Below are positions 35,615 through 44,141 of a stretch of DNA of 50,543 nt, piece by piece. Source of the DNA: a bacterium 1XD8-76 (lineage in GTDB: Bacteria; Bacillota; Clostridia; Lachnospirales; Lachnospiraceae). Below the pieces are notes generated by a model. The model was not told the DNA's origin and did not search any database. It was given only the letters and a program-made list of their open reading frames with translations. The position numbers and the translations under genes are program-made. The stretch spans positions 1-50,543 of the forward strand of contig RAZE01000025.1 of NCBI GenBank assembly GCA_003611955.1, read 5' to 3'. How positions within the stretch are numbered: the first letter of the stretch is position 1; each line of letters opens with the position of its first letter.

Positions 35615-36643
35615 ATGAAAGCATTGGTGATTGAGCATCCGGAAAAGATGCATTTGGCGGAAAGAGAAAAACCGGTGATCGGGGAAGGGGAAGCGCTGAT
35701 CCGAGTACAGTATATCGGCATCTGCGGAACGGATATACATGTCCTGCACGGGCATCATCCCACGGCAACGTTCCCCAGAATTCCCGGACATGAGTTTGTG
35801 GGGGAACTGGTGGAGATAAAGGGGGAAGGCAGTGAACAGTTTGAGATCGGCGATACGGTGGCGGCTCAGGAACTGATAACCTGCGGCATCTGCGACTCCT
35901 GCGCGAAGGGGGAGGACAATGCCTGCGTTCAGCTGAAGATCATTGGAGTGCATGCGGACGGCGGTTTCGCGGAATATGTGAAAGTGAAGACAAAAAAGCT
36001 GTTTGCCATACCGAAAGATGTCGATCTGAAGCGCGCGGCTTTGATAGAGCCTCTGGCTGTCGCGGTACATGATGTCCGGATGAGCGGTATGCAGGTGGGG
36101 GAAAACGTGCTGGTGATCGGCGGCGGTCCCATCGGTCTTCTGATCGGTCTTGTGGCTCAGAGGAACGGGGCAGGCAAGGTAGTTGTCTCCGAGGTGGTGG
36201 AGAGCAGAAGAAAACTGGCGGAGGAATTCGGATTTATTGCCCTTGACCCTATGGCAGCGGATTTTGAGGAGAAGCTTCTTTCCGTGAATGGCGGGAGGAT
36301 GTACGATATTGGATTTGAGGCGGCAGGTGTTCCAAACGCCATCACGACACTTGTGGATTACGTGAAAAATACCGGAACGATCGTTCAGATCGCCATGACA
36401 AAGGGACCTTACCCGGTGGATACGGGAAAAGTATTTGCGAAGGAACTCCGGATCCAGGGGGTGCGCATTCACAACCAGTACAATTTTGGCGGCGCCGTCC
36501 GCATGGTGATCGACGGGGTGCTGGATGAAAAGCTGGATAAACTGATCAGCAGGGTGTTTGACTTGGAAGAAGTGACAGAAGCGTTTGAATATGCGGAAAA
36601 ATGTAAAGACGCGTTTAAAGTACTTGTGAAAGTGGGGAACTGA
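35615..36643 (+). CDS. Zinc-type dehydrogenase 3
   Basis: 342 aa MDR dehydrogenase. Catalytic zinc Cys37, His59, Glu60; structural zinc Cys90, Cys93, Cys96, Cys104; Rossmann motif VIGGGPIGLLIGLVAQRNG. It resembles butanediol/threonine/sorbitol dehydrogenases and is more distant from the tandem pair upstream than those are from each other. ATG at 35615 follows GAGGAGAGGG. Placed between the transketolase and the 4-hydroxybutyrate genes, so it may generate or consume the compound that joins the two modules. Confidence 0.88.
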   Translation: MKALVIEHPEKMHLAEREKPVIGEGEALIRVQYIGICGTDIHVLHGHHPTATFPRIPGHEFVGELVEIKGEGSEQFEIGDTVAAQELITCGICDSCAKGEDNACVQLKIIGVHADGGFAEYVKVKTKKLFAIPKDVDLKRAALIEPLAVAVHDVRMSGMQVGENVLVIGGGPIGLLIGLVAQRNGAGKVVVSEVVESRRKLAEEFGFIALDPMAADFEEKLLSVNGGRMYDIGFEAAGVPNAITTLVDYVKNTGTIVQIAMTKGPYPVDTGKVFAKELRIQGVRIHNQYNFGGAVRMVIDGVLDEKLDKLISRVFDLEEVTEAFEYAEKCKDAFKVLVKVGN

Positions 36644-36646
36644 AAG

Positions 36647-37057
36647 ATGAATTTACTGGCACATGAAGAGAATATGTTTAAAAAACAGATGCCTGGCAGG
36701 ACGGTGACCTGGGTGCAGACTCCGGAAACCACAGGCGGGCAGTACAGTTCCATCTGTATTACGGTGTATGAGCCGGGGGCGAGGGCAAAACCGGCTCACG
36801 CTCATGATAACGGGGAGGAGACCATCTATGTGGTTTCCGGGTCAGGGAGAGCAAAAGTGGGAGAAGAATTGTTTGAACTGAGACCGGGATCCGTACTGCT
36901 GTTTCCGCAGGAGGTTCCGCATATGGTCTGGAACACGGGGGATGAGCCGTTAAAACTGGCATGTTTTTATGCACCACAGCTCTCCGCCATTGAATATACG
37001 TTTTACGAAGACTTTGATTTTGATGAATTTAAGGGACAGGAGGAAAAACAGCAATGA
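36647..37057 (+). CDS. Cupin-domain protein 2
   Basis: 136 aa single cupin. Metal-site pattern AHAHDNGEETIYVVSGSG and a later VPHMVWNTGDE; an acidic tail (DFDFDEF) follows. It starts 3 nt after the previous stop and overlaps the next gene by 4 nt (ATGA), so it is tightly locked in the operon. The function of small cupins in such clusters is often isomerisation, sometimes regulation; not determinable here. Confidence 0.8.
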   Translation: MNLLAHEENMFKKQMPGRTVTWVQTPETTGGQYSSICITVYEPGARAKPAHAHDNGEETIYVVSGSGRAKVGEELFELRPGSVLLFPQEVPHMVWNTGDEPLKLACFYAPQLSAIEYTFYEDFDFDEFKGQEEKQQ

Positions 37058-38190
37058 AACAGATTTTGATCAGACCTGAAATTCAGTCCTATGGTACGTT
37101 CAGAGAGTTTGCAGCGGATTATGCTCTGGATGAGCGGGATGTGATCTTGACAAACGAGTATATTTATCATCCCATTATGGCGGCGGAGAATTTAAAGTGC
37201 GGTGTGATCTATCAGGAAAAGTTCGGTGCGGGAGAGCCTACGGACATTATGGCGGAAGCTATTCTGAAGGAAGTCAAAAAATACGATGCCAGGAGAATCA
37301 TAGCCGTGGGCGGCGGTACGATCATTGATATCGCCAAAGTGCTGGTGCTGGAGGGAGGAAAGGACATCGATGATATGTACGATAAGATGGCTTCTCTGAA
37401 AAAGGGAAAGGAACTGATTATCGTACCGACGACCTGCGGCACGGGCAGCGAGGTCACGAATATCGCGGTTTTAAACAGAACGAAGCTGGGGACAAAGCAG
37501 GGGATGGTCTCTGCGGGTATGTTTGCGGACAAGGCGGTGCTGATTCCGGAATTTCTGGGAAGTCTTCCGTATAAAGTGTTTGCCACCAGTTCCATAGACG
37601 CTCTGGTTCATGCGGTGGAATCCTACCTGAATCCTGCGGCCAGCGTATTTTCCGAAATGTATTCTGTCAGGGCGATCGAGATGATACTGGCGGGATACTG
37701 CAGGATCGCGAAAGAAGGGCAGGAGGCATGGAAGGAGGATGCGGAAGATTATCTGACCGCGAGCTGTATGGCGGGCATCGCGTTTTCCAACAACGGCTGC
37801 GGCGCCGTCCATGCGATGGCATATGCCATCGGCGGCAAATATCATGTGCCCCATGGCGAGAGCAATTATCAGTATTTTGTTCCGGTCTTAAGATGGTATG
37901 AGAAGAAGGCTCCGGGCGGCAGACTGGATGAGCTGAAGGATATTTTGAAGAAAAATATGGAAGCGGGAGGTTTTGGCCGGACGGACAGTGATGAGAGCGC
38001 GGTGGATCTTCTGGGAGAACTGTTGGATAGAGTGCTTCCCGCGAAAAAAATGCGGGAGTACGGTGTAGTGCAGGAGGATATCGCTCCTTTCGCGCAGAGC
38101 ACGGTGGACAATCAGCAGAGGCTTTTGAAAAACAGTTACGTTCCGTTCAGCAGAGAGGAAATTCAGGCTGTCTACCAGAGCTGCCTGTAG
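37054..38190 (+). CDS. 4-hydroxybutyrate dehydrogenase
   Basis: 378 aa Fe-dehydrogenase of the 4HbD type. GGGTIIDIAK at 86-95, PTTCGTGSEVTN, metal ligands Asp182, His186 (SSIDALVHAVESY), His253 (GAVHAMAYAIGG) and His267 (HVPHGESNY). The NEYIYHP, QEKFGAGEP and QQRLLKNSYVPFSRE segments match clostridial 4-hydroxybutyrate dehydrogenases as I know them. It interconverts succinate semialdehyde and 4-hydroxybutyrate. The neighbouring dehydratase and CoA-transferase support the call. ATG 37054 follows GGAGGAAAAACAGC. Confidence 0.9.
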   Translation: MKQILIRPEIQSYGTFREFAADYALDERDVILTNEYIYHPIMAAENLKCGVIYQEKFGAGEPTDIMAEAILKEVKKYDARRIIAVGGGTIIDIAKVLVLEGGKDIDDMYDKMASLKKGKELIIVPTTCGTGSEVTNIAVLNRTKLGTKQGMVSAGMFADKAVLIPEFLGSLPYKVFATSSIDALVHAVESYLNPAASVFSEMYSVRAIEMILAGYCRIAKEGQEAWKEDAEDYLTASCMAGIAFSNNGCGAVHAMAYAIGGKYHVPHGESNYQYFVPVLRWYEKKAPGGRLDELKDILKKNMEAGGFGRTDSDESAVDLLGELLDRVLPAKKMREYGVVQEDIAPFAQSTVDNQQRLLKNSYVPFSREEIQAVYQSCL

Positions 38191-38229
38191 GCGGAGCAGA
38201 TCAGAAAAATATAAAAGGAGAATAAAACT

Positions 38230-39681
38230 ATGGCAATGATGACAGGCGAGCAGTATGTCGAGAGCATGCGGGCTATGAAATTAAAAGTGTATATGTTTGG
38301 AAAGAAGATTGAGAATCCGGTGGATGATCCGATCCTTCGTCCTTCTCTGAATTCCGTGAAGGCAACTTATGATCTGGCGCAGAATCCCGAGTATGAGGAT
38401 CTGATGACGGCCACATCCATCTTTACGGGGGAGAAGATCAACCGTTTCTTACATATCCATCAGAGCACGGAAGATCTGATGAATAAAGTGAAGATGCAGC
38501 GTCTCTGCGGTCAGCAGACGGCGGCATGCTTCCAGAGATGCGTCGGAATGGATGCCTTCAACGCGGTTTACAGTACGACCTTTGAGATAGACAGGAAATA
38601 TGGGACATCTTATTTTGAGAATTTTAAGAAGTTCGCCATGTACTGCCAGGAGAAGGACTTTACGGTGGATGGGGCGATGACGGACCCGAAGGGCGACAGA
38701 GGCCTTGCTCCCCATGCCCAGGCGGATCCGGACATGTACCTTCATGTGGTGGAGAGAAGAGCAGACGGCATTGTTGTCAGGGGAGCGAAAGCGCACCAGA
38801 CAGGCATCATCAACTCCCAGGAAGTTCTGGTTATGCCGACCGTTTCCATGGGGCCTGAGGATAAGGATTACGCGGTGGCCTTTGCGGTTCCCACCGATGC
38901 GGAGGGTATCTCCATGATCATCGGAAGACAGTCCTGCGACACAAGAAAGCTGGAAGGTACCGAGCTGGATGTGGGAAACAGCGAGTTTGGCGGTGTGGAA
39001 GCTCTGGTTATTTTCGACGATGTGTTTGTGCCGAACGACAGAATTTTCTTAAACGGTGAGGACGAATTTGCTGGTATGCTGGTGGAACGCTTCGCGGGCT
39101 ATCACAGACAGAGCTACGGCGGCTGCAAAGTGGGCGTGGGCGATGTTCTGATCGGTGCATCGGCGCTGGCGGCGGAGTACAACGGAGTGGCCAGGGCTTC
39201 CCACATCAAGGATAAGCTGATCGAGATGATGCATTTGAATGAGACGCTGTACTGCTGCGGTATCGCCTGTTCCGCGGAGGGCTCCAAAACGCAGTCCGGC
39301 AATTATATGATCGATCTGCTTCTCGCCAATGTGTGCAAGCAGAATGTCACAAGATTTCCTTATGAGATCGCGAGGTTAGCGGAGGATATCGCGGGCGGTA
39401 TTATGGTGACGGCTCCCTCCGAGGCGGATCTGCGCGGGGAGGAGACCGGAAAGTGGGTGAAAAAATATCTTGTCGGCGCGGCCGATGTTCCCGTGGAAAA
39501 CAGAATCCGTATTCTTCGTCTGATTGAAAATCTCTGTCTCGGCACGGCGGCGGTGGGCTATCGCACGGAATCCATGCATGGGGCAGGCAGTCCTCAGGCA
39601 CAGCGCATTATGATCTCCCGCCAGGGCAATCTGCCCATGAAGAAGGAACTTGCCAAAAAGATCGCCAAGATCAAAGAATGA
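38230..39681 (+). CDS. abfD: 4-hydroxybutyryl-CoA dehydratase
   Basis: 483 aa flavin and [4Fe-4S] enzyme. The cluster ligands known in the Clostridium aminobutyricum enzyme are all present: Cys100 and Cys104 (AACFQRC), His292 (GYHRQSYGG) and Cys299. Full length for the family (~490). It dehydrates 4-hydroxybutyryl-CoA to crotonyl-CoA through a ketyl radical and also isomerises vinylacetyl-CoA. Oxygen-sensitive, which supports an anaerobic host. It has its own GGAG site and follows the dehydrogenase by 39 nt. Confidence 0.96.
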   Translation: MAMMTGEQYVESMRAMKLKVYMFGKKIENPVDDPILRPSLNSVKATYDLAQNPEYEDLMTATSIFTGEKINRFLHIHQSTEDLMNKVKMQRLCGQQTAACFQRCVGMDAFNAVYSTTFEIDRKYGTSYFENFKKFAMYCQEKDFTVDGAMTDPKGDRGLAPHAQADPDMYLHVVERRADGIVVRGAKAHQTGIINSQEVLVMPTVSMGPEDKDYAVAFAVPTDAEGISMIIGRQSCDTRKLEGTELDVGNSEFGGVEALVIFDDVFVPNDRIFLNGEDEFAGMLVERFAGYHRQSYGGCKVGVGDVLIGASALAAEYNGVARASHIKDKLIEMMHLNETLYCCGIACSAEGSKTQSGNYMIDLLLANVCKQNVTRFPYEIARLAEDIAGGIMVTAPSEADLRGEETGKWVKKYLVGAADVPVENRIRILRLIENLCLGTAAVGYRTESMHGAGSPQAQRIMISRQGNLPMKKELAKKIAKIKE

Positions 39682-39694
39682 CGGCGGGCCGGAG

Positions 39695-41047
39695 ATGAAC
39701 GCGAAGAGTGAAAGAAAAGAAAGTGGAAAGCTGGTGCACGATATGGAATGGAAGAAAATATATGACGAGCGGAAGAGGAGCGCGGAAGAGGCAATTAAGT
39801 TAATCAGGAATGGAGACAGGGTTGTCATCGGACATGCAGTCGGTGTTCCGCTGGCGATCACAGACGTAATGGTGGAGCACAAGGAGGATTACAGGGATGT
39901 GGAGATCATGCAGATGGTCTCGATGGGAAACGCAAAATTCGCGGAGCCCGGAACGGAAGGGCATTTCCATCTGAATTCCATGTTCCTCGGTGTGCAATCG
40001 AGACCTGCGGTGAAGGAGGGGCGCGGCGATTTTACACCCTGCTGCTTTTCCGAAGTACCGGGGCTGTTCCGGGAATATCTTCCGGTGGATGTGGCGATCA
40101 TTATTGTGACGCCTCCGGATAAGGACGGTTATTGCAGTCTGGGCATCTCCGTGGACTATACTCTGCCGGCAGCGAGGTGCGCAAAGAGAGTTATCGCGCA
40201 GGTAAATCCGCAGATGCCCAGGACCCACGGAGATACTTTCCTCCATGTCTCTGAGATCGACGCTTTTGTGGAGATCGATGAACCCGTCCTGGAACTTGCG
40301 ATTCCGAAGATAGGGGAGGTGGAGAAGGCTATCGGCGAAAACTGCGCGAAACTGATTCGCGACGGTGATACGCTGCAGCTTGGCATCGGGGCGATTCCCG
40401 ATGCGGTGCTTCTGTTTCTGAAGGAGAAGAAGGATCTGGGCATTCATTCGGAAATGATTTCCGACGGTGTCGTGGAGCTGATAGAGGCGGGTGTTATCAC
40501 CAATAAAAGGAAGACGCTGCACCCCGGAAAAACGGTCGTCACTTTCCTGATGGGGACGAAGAGGCTGTACGATTACGCGGACGACAATCCTTCTCTGTAT
40601 ATGTGCGGGGTTGACTATGTGAACGATCCCTTTGTTATCGCTCAGAATGATAATCTGGTTTCCATTAACTCCTGCATCCAGGTGGATCTCCAGGGACAGG
40701 TCGCCGCGGAGAGCGCGGGGCTTTCCCAGATCTCCGGTATCGGCGGACAGACGGATTTTGTCCGCGGGGCAAGACGCAGCAAAGGCGGCAGATCCATTAT
40801 GGCGATCGGATCCACCGCAAAGAGGGGAACTGTCTCCAAGATCGTTCCTTTCCTCGATGAGGGAGCGGCGGTGACGACCTCCAGAACGGATGTCGATTAT
40901 GTCGTGACGGAGTACGGAATCGCCGCGCTGCGGGGAAAATCTTTGAGACAGCGTGCGTCCGCGCTGATCGGGATCGCCCACCCGAACTTCAGAGAAGAAC
41001 TGAAGGAGGAGTATGAGAGAAGATTTCACTGCAGATACATGGAGTGA
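39695..41047 (+). CDS. abfT: 4-hydroxybutyrate CoA-transferase
   Basis: 450 aa acetyl-CoA hydrolase/transferase family enzyme. Segments RNGDRVVIGHAVGVPLAITD near the N-terminus, GIGAIPDAVL, the IHSEMISDGVVEL box carrying the likely catalytic Glu, and the C-terminal VTEYGIAALRGKSLRQRA. It moves CoA from acetyl- or butyryl-CoA to 4-hydroxybutyrate, feeding AbfD. Start choice is uncertain: ATG 39695 has CCGGAG abutting it, and ATG 39743 matches the usual family start. Placed right after abfD; terminator at 41108. Confidence 0.93.
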   Translation: MNAKSERKESGKLVHDMEWKKIYDERKRSAEEAIKLIRNGDRVVIGHAVGVPLAITDVMVEHKEDYRDVEIMQMVSMGNAKFAEPGTEGHFHLNSMFLGVQSRPAVKEGRGDFTPCCFSEVPGLFREYLPVDVAIIIVTPPDKDGYCSLGISVDYTLPAARCAKRVIAQVNPQMPRTHGDTFLHVSEIDAFVEIDEPVLELAIPKIGEVEKAIGENCAKLIRDGDTLQLGIGAIPDAVLLFLKEKKDLGIHSEMISDGVVELIEAGVITNKRKTLHPGKTVVTFLMGTKRLYDYADDNPSLYMCGVDYVNDPFVIAQNDNLVSINSCIQVDLQGQVAAESAGLSQISGIGGQTDFVRGARRSKGGRSIMAIGSTAKRGTVSKIVPFLDEGAAVTTSRTDVDYVVTEYGIAALRGKSLRQRASALIGIAHPNFREELKEEYERRFHCRYME

Positions 41048-41107
41048 TATTTTGCAGGGCAGCGATCTGACAGGATTTACATAAATGACTGGATGTGTGG
41101 TTAATTT

Positions 41108-41164
41108 CCGGGCGGTATCATTCTCTTCTCTACATTTTCAATATAAATACCGCCTGGATTTTTT
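41108..41164 (+). terminator. Terminator after abfT
   Basis: CCGGGCGGTAT (41108-41118) pairs with ATACCGCCTGG (41147-41157) with one G-U, around a 28-nt loop, and is followed by TTTTTT. The NifU-like gene begins 42 nt later, so it may be transcribed partly by read-through. Confidence 0.75.
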
Positions 41165-41205
41165 CCTGTTGTCAGCGGAAATAAAAAGAAACAGAGAGGT
41201 CTGGT

Positions 41206-41517
41206 ATGGAAGAAAAGAAAAAGGTAATAGAGAAAATTCTGGCGGAATATGTGGAGCCGCAGCTGGCACAGCACGGCGGGAGCCTCTGCCTCACGGATGT
41301 CCGGGATAATGTCGCATATGTGAGATTTACCGGGCGGTGCAGCGGCTGTCCTTCCACAAAATACACGATGGAGACTATCGTGAAGGAAGAGGTGCTGAAG
41401 CGCACCGATGCGGTGGAGGACGTGAGGCTGGTGGAAGAAGTGAGCGATGAGCTGTACGAGTATGCAAGGGCGATCCTGCGGCATGAGATACAGCCGGGAA
41501 GGAAAGAACAGGTATGA
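41206..41517 (+). CDS. NifU-like Fe-S protein
   Basis: 103 aa NifU C-terminal-type domain. It has the HGGSLCLTDV start and a Cys45-Cys48 CxxC site (GRCSGCPST). The domain carries and hands over Fe-S clusters. Here it stands alone beside an Fe-S enzyme operon, so it may help mature AbfD. ATG 41206 has AGAGAGGTCTGG upstream. It overlaps the next gene by 4 nt. Confidence 0.85.
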   Translation: MEEKKKVIEKILAEYVEPQLAQHGGSLCLTDVRDNVAYVRFTGRCSGCPSTKYTMETIVKEEVLKRTDAVEDVRLVEEVSDELYEYARAILRHEIQPGRKEQV

Positions 41518-41774
41518 TGAAAATCGGTCTGAAATTTTGCGGGGGCTGCAATCCCTATTACGACAGGGGCGCGGCGGTCCAGGGACTGAAAGACAGGTTT
41601 CCACAGCATTCCTTTGAAGCGGTCAGAAGGGGAGAACATTATGACAGGATGCTGTTGATCTGCGGCTGCGCAAGAGGATGCGTACAGCATTACCGGGAGG
41701 CGGATGCCGACAGAACCATTGTATTAAAAAATATGGAAGAATTTCGGGAGCTTTCTTTCGATTTTCCGTTGTAG
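41514..41774 (+). CDS. Small CGGC/CGCxxxC protein
   Basis: 86 aa. Two Cys motifs: FCGGCNPYYDRG near residue 9 and CGCARGC near 50, enough to ligate a metal or Fe-S cluster. I know similar short proteins in Clostridia but no function. The frame overlaps the NifU-like gene by 4 nt (ATGA), so translation is coupled. No membrane segment. A partner of the NifU-like protein in cluster delivery is a reasonable guess only. Confidence 0.7.
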   Translation: MMKIGLKFCGGCNPYYDRGAAVQGLKDRFPQHSFEAVRRGEHYDRMLLICGCARGCVQHYREADADRTIVLKNMEEFRELSFDFPL

Positions 41775-41864
41775 AGGAACCATTTTCAGAGACGGTAAGT
41801 TTCTGGAGATGGTTTTTTTCGGCTCCGGACTCATCGGAAAGAAAAAAGTAATTTAAAAAAATAC

Positions 41865-41893
41865 TTGACATATTTATCTTTTGATATTAACAT
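41865..41893 (+). promoter_or_regulatory. Promoter of SPFH gene
   Basis: Perfect TTGACA (41865-41870), 17-nt spacer, TAACAT (41888-41893). Confidence 0.75.
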
Positions 41894-41909
41894 AGTGATA
41901 ATATCAAAA
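41879..41909 (+). promoter_or_regulatory. Perfect dyad overlapping SPFH promoter
   Basis: TTTTGATATTA (41879-41889) and TAATATCAAAA (41899-41909) form a perfect 11-bp inverted repeat with a 9-nt centre. It covers the -10 box and start region, the position of a repressor operator. Confidence 0.75.
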
Positions 41910-41938
41910 AAGAAAACAATGCGGAGGAGGAAAAAAAT

Positions 41939-42955
41939 ATGGGAATCCAATACAGAAAATTTGATCCGACAGAATATGTCATGAAGGTGAAAAAGGGAAA
42001 GGTCGTTCAGCAGGGACTGGGATTATCTTTTTTCTGCAATACGATGACGGAGAGTATGATGGTGATCCCGACCACGGCGTTCGACACAAACTTTGCCTTC
42101 AACGATATCATGACTGCGGACTTTCAGTGCGTCAGCGTGCAGGGAGATATCTCCTACGTTATCACCGACTACGAGAAGGCGGCTCAGATGGTGGATTTCT
42201 CCTATAAGGATAAGAAAGAATATGCCGTCGTTCTGGCGGAGGCAAGGCAGAAGATGGCAAAGCGGATCATCAATCTGGCGAAAGTCCACGTGGCGAAATT
42301 GGTCAGCGGCAAGAGCGTGCGGGAGGCTATCGTATCGGCGGATGAGCTGGCGGGAACGCTGAAGGCCGGGATGAAAAATGACAGGACGATCCAGACTTTC
42401 GGCCTGGAACTGATCTCCGTCTCCATACTCGGCGTTCTGGCGCAGGCGGATACCAGGAAGGCGTTGGAGGCGGCCACAAGAGAGGAGATATTGAAACAGC
42501 AGGACGACGCGATCTACAAACGCAGAAACGCGGCGATCGAACAGGAGCGCATTGTCAGGGAGAATGAGCTGAATACGGAGATAAAAGTCGCTGAGAAGAC
42601 GAAGGAAAAGCGGGAGAAAGAGATGGAGATGAAACGTCTCGTGCAGGAGAAACAGGCGGAACTGGATGCCAGGAAGCTTGCCGATGATATCCGGCTGGAA
42701 GAGGAAAACTGTAAGCTGGTGGACTTGCAGACGGAGAATGAAAAGAAGAAGTCGGACGCGAAAGCCTATGATTCCGAGGCCATCTTAAAGACCTTTGCAA
42801 ACGTGGATAAAGATGTGGTAAAAGCCCTTGTGACGAGCGGGATGGACAGCAGGGCGCTGATCGCCAGGGCGTTTGTGGAGATCGGAGATAAGGCGGATAA
42901 GATCGGTGTGCTGAACGTGTCGCCGGATCTGCTGGAATCGCTGACGAACGCATGA
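41939..42955 (+). CDS. SPFH/Band 7-like protein
   Basis: 338 aa. An N-terminal beta-rich SPFH-type region with GDISYVITDYEKAAQMVDFSY; then a long Lys/Glu helix (~200-270) predicted to be coiled coil; and a C-terminal helix with DVVKALVTSGMDSRALIARA. No transmembrane helix or signal peptide, unlike flotillins or stomatins, so it probably acts in the cytosol as an oligomer. It has a strong promoter with a dyad operator and precedes an NAD-kinase-like gene by 48 nt. Function unknown. Confidence 0.72.
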   Translation: MGIQYRKFDPTEYVMKVKKGKVVQQGLGLSFFCNTMTESMMVIPTTAFDTNFAFNDIMTADFQCVSVQGDISYVITDYEKAAQMVDFSYKDKKEYAVVLAEARQKMAKRIINLAKVHVAKLVSGKSVREAIVSADELAGTLKAGMKNDRTIQTFGLELISVSILGVLAQADTRKALEAATREEILKQQDDAIYKRRNAAIEQERIVRENELNTEIKVAEKTKEKREKEMEMKRLVQEKQAELDARKLADDIRLEEENCKLVDLQTENEKKKSDAKAYDSEAILKTFANVDKDVVKALVTSGMDSRALIARAFVEIGDKADKIGVLNVSPDLLESLTNA

Positions 42956-43003
42956 GACGCAAAAGGATAGCCGGATAAAGAAAGACGGCGAAAGGAGTGG
43001 AAT

Positions 43004-43933
43004 ATGGACAGAGGCATGAATAAAGTGGTTCTTGTCACAAGAAAGACAAGGCTGCAGGAACTGGTCCGCAAGTACAATACGATAGAGCAGGCTCAGTTTT
43101 ATATAGAGCATTTGGGCGCGGATTTTTCCGATTATCTGCGGGAGGAGGAGATCTATCGGAATGCGGTGGAAAAAGTGGGGGCGGCGGCGGAAAAATATGC
43201 CAGGCTCCAGCGCATTGACCGGGATTTTCTGCCCAACATGATATTCGGGGAAAAGGATATCGTGATAGCGGTGGGGCAGGACGGACTTGTGGCGAATGTG
43301 ATGAAATACCTGGACAGACAACCGCTGATCGGTATCAATCCCGATCCGGCGAGATGGGACGGCATCCTGCTGCCCTTTGAGGCCGGGCAGGCGGAGGCAG
43401 TCCTGGCAAAGACCGTCGCGGGGAATCACGCGGCGAAGATGATCACGATGGCGCAGGCGATCACACAGGACGGCCAGTGTATGTTGGCGGTCAACGATCT
43501 GTTTATAGGGCAGAGGACGCATGTGTCGGCGAGATACGATATCACATGGAACCGGAGGACGGAGCATCAGTCCTCCAGCGGCATCATCGTCTCCACGGGG
43601 CTCGGCTCCACCGGCTGGTACCGGTCTGTGATCACCCAGGCGGCGGGGATCGCCCACGCCTTTCTCGGAAAAGAATTCAGCGCCTCCAGGCTGAGCTGGG
43701 AGGATGACCGGCTGACTTTTGTGGTCAGAGAGCCCTTTCCGAGCCGCTCCACAAGGACGGATATCGTGTTCGGCGAGATCGCCGGGAAAGACGATTTCAG
43801 GATATTGTCGCAGATGTCCGGAAACGGAGTGATCTTCTCGGACGGGATCGAAACGGATGCCATCGAGTTCAACGCCGGCACGGAAGTTGTGATACGGACA
43901 GCGCCGAGGAAGGGAATGCTGGTCGTGGGGTGA
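43004..43933 (+). CDS. Divergent NAD-kinase-like protein
   Basis: 309 aa. NAD kinase-fold motifs are visible but altered: GQDGLVANV (91-99) in place of GGDGT; NPDPARWDG (112-120); VNDLFIG (163-169), where NE is usual; STGLGSTGW (197-204) for the (T/S)GSTA box. The 90-residue N-terminal part is unrelated to standard NAD kinases. It may be a real kinase with another nucleotide or sugar substrate. ATG 43004 follows AAAGGAGTGG. Paired with the SPFH gene. Confidence 0.78.
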   Translation: MDRGMNKVVLVTRKTRLQELVRKYNTIEQAQFYIEHLGADFSDYLREEEIYRNAVEKVGAAAEKYARLQRIDRDFLPNMIFGEKDIVIAVGQDGLVANVMKYLDRQPLIGINPDPARWDGILLPFEAGQAEAVLAKTVAGNHAAKMITMAQAITQDGQCMLAVNDLFIGQRTHVSARYDITWNRRTEHQSSSGIIVSTGLGSTGWYRSVITQAAGIAHAFLGKEFSASRLSWEDDRLTFVVREPFPSRSTRTDIVFGEIAGKDDFRILSQMSGNGVIFSDGIETDAIEFNAGTEVVIRTAPRKGMLVVG

Positions 43934-44029
43934 GATAGAGTCAACTGCCGATCGATTGAAAAGCCCCGGCATCCGTCCGGAGTCGTGCGATGCCTTACAC
44001 TTCTACCCTTTGTATTTTCCGCATATATA

Positions 44030-44133
44030 TATAATACACAGAGACAAATCCTGCCCGATGGGCAGGAGGATAGACCGAAAGCAGTTTTCGGAGAAAGGGT
44101 AGCGGCGCTATGCAGGACATACCGCCAGGAGGA
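44030..44133 (+). promoter_or_regulatory. Structured leader of SSB-like gene
   Basis: A TATAAT (44030-44035) with a weak -35 precedes two hairpins: TCCTGCCC-GAT-GGGCAGGA (44049-44067) and CCGAAA-GCAGT-TTTCGG (44075-44091). A third weak one forms around GGTAGCGG...CCGCC. The rest of the 208-nt gap has no other clear element apart from a GGCATC...GATGCC pair at 43968-43994. No known riboswitch class was recognised. Confidence 0.45.
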
Positions 44134-44141
44134 GGAAGAGC

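Noticed and set aside
39800..41029. 409-codon minus-strand frame opposite the CoA-transferase
   Set aside because: Shadow frame of a clear CoA-transferase gene.
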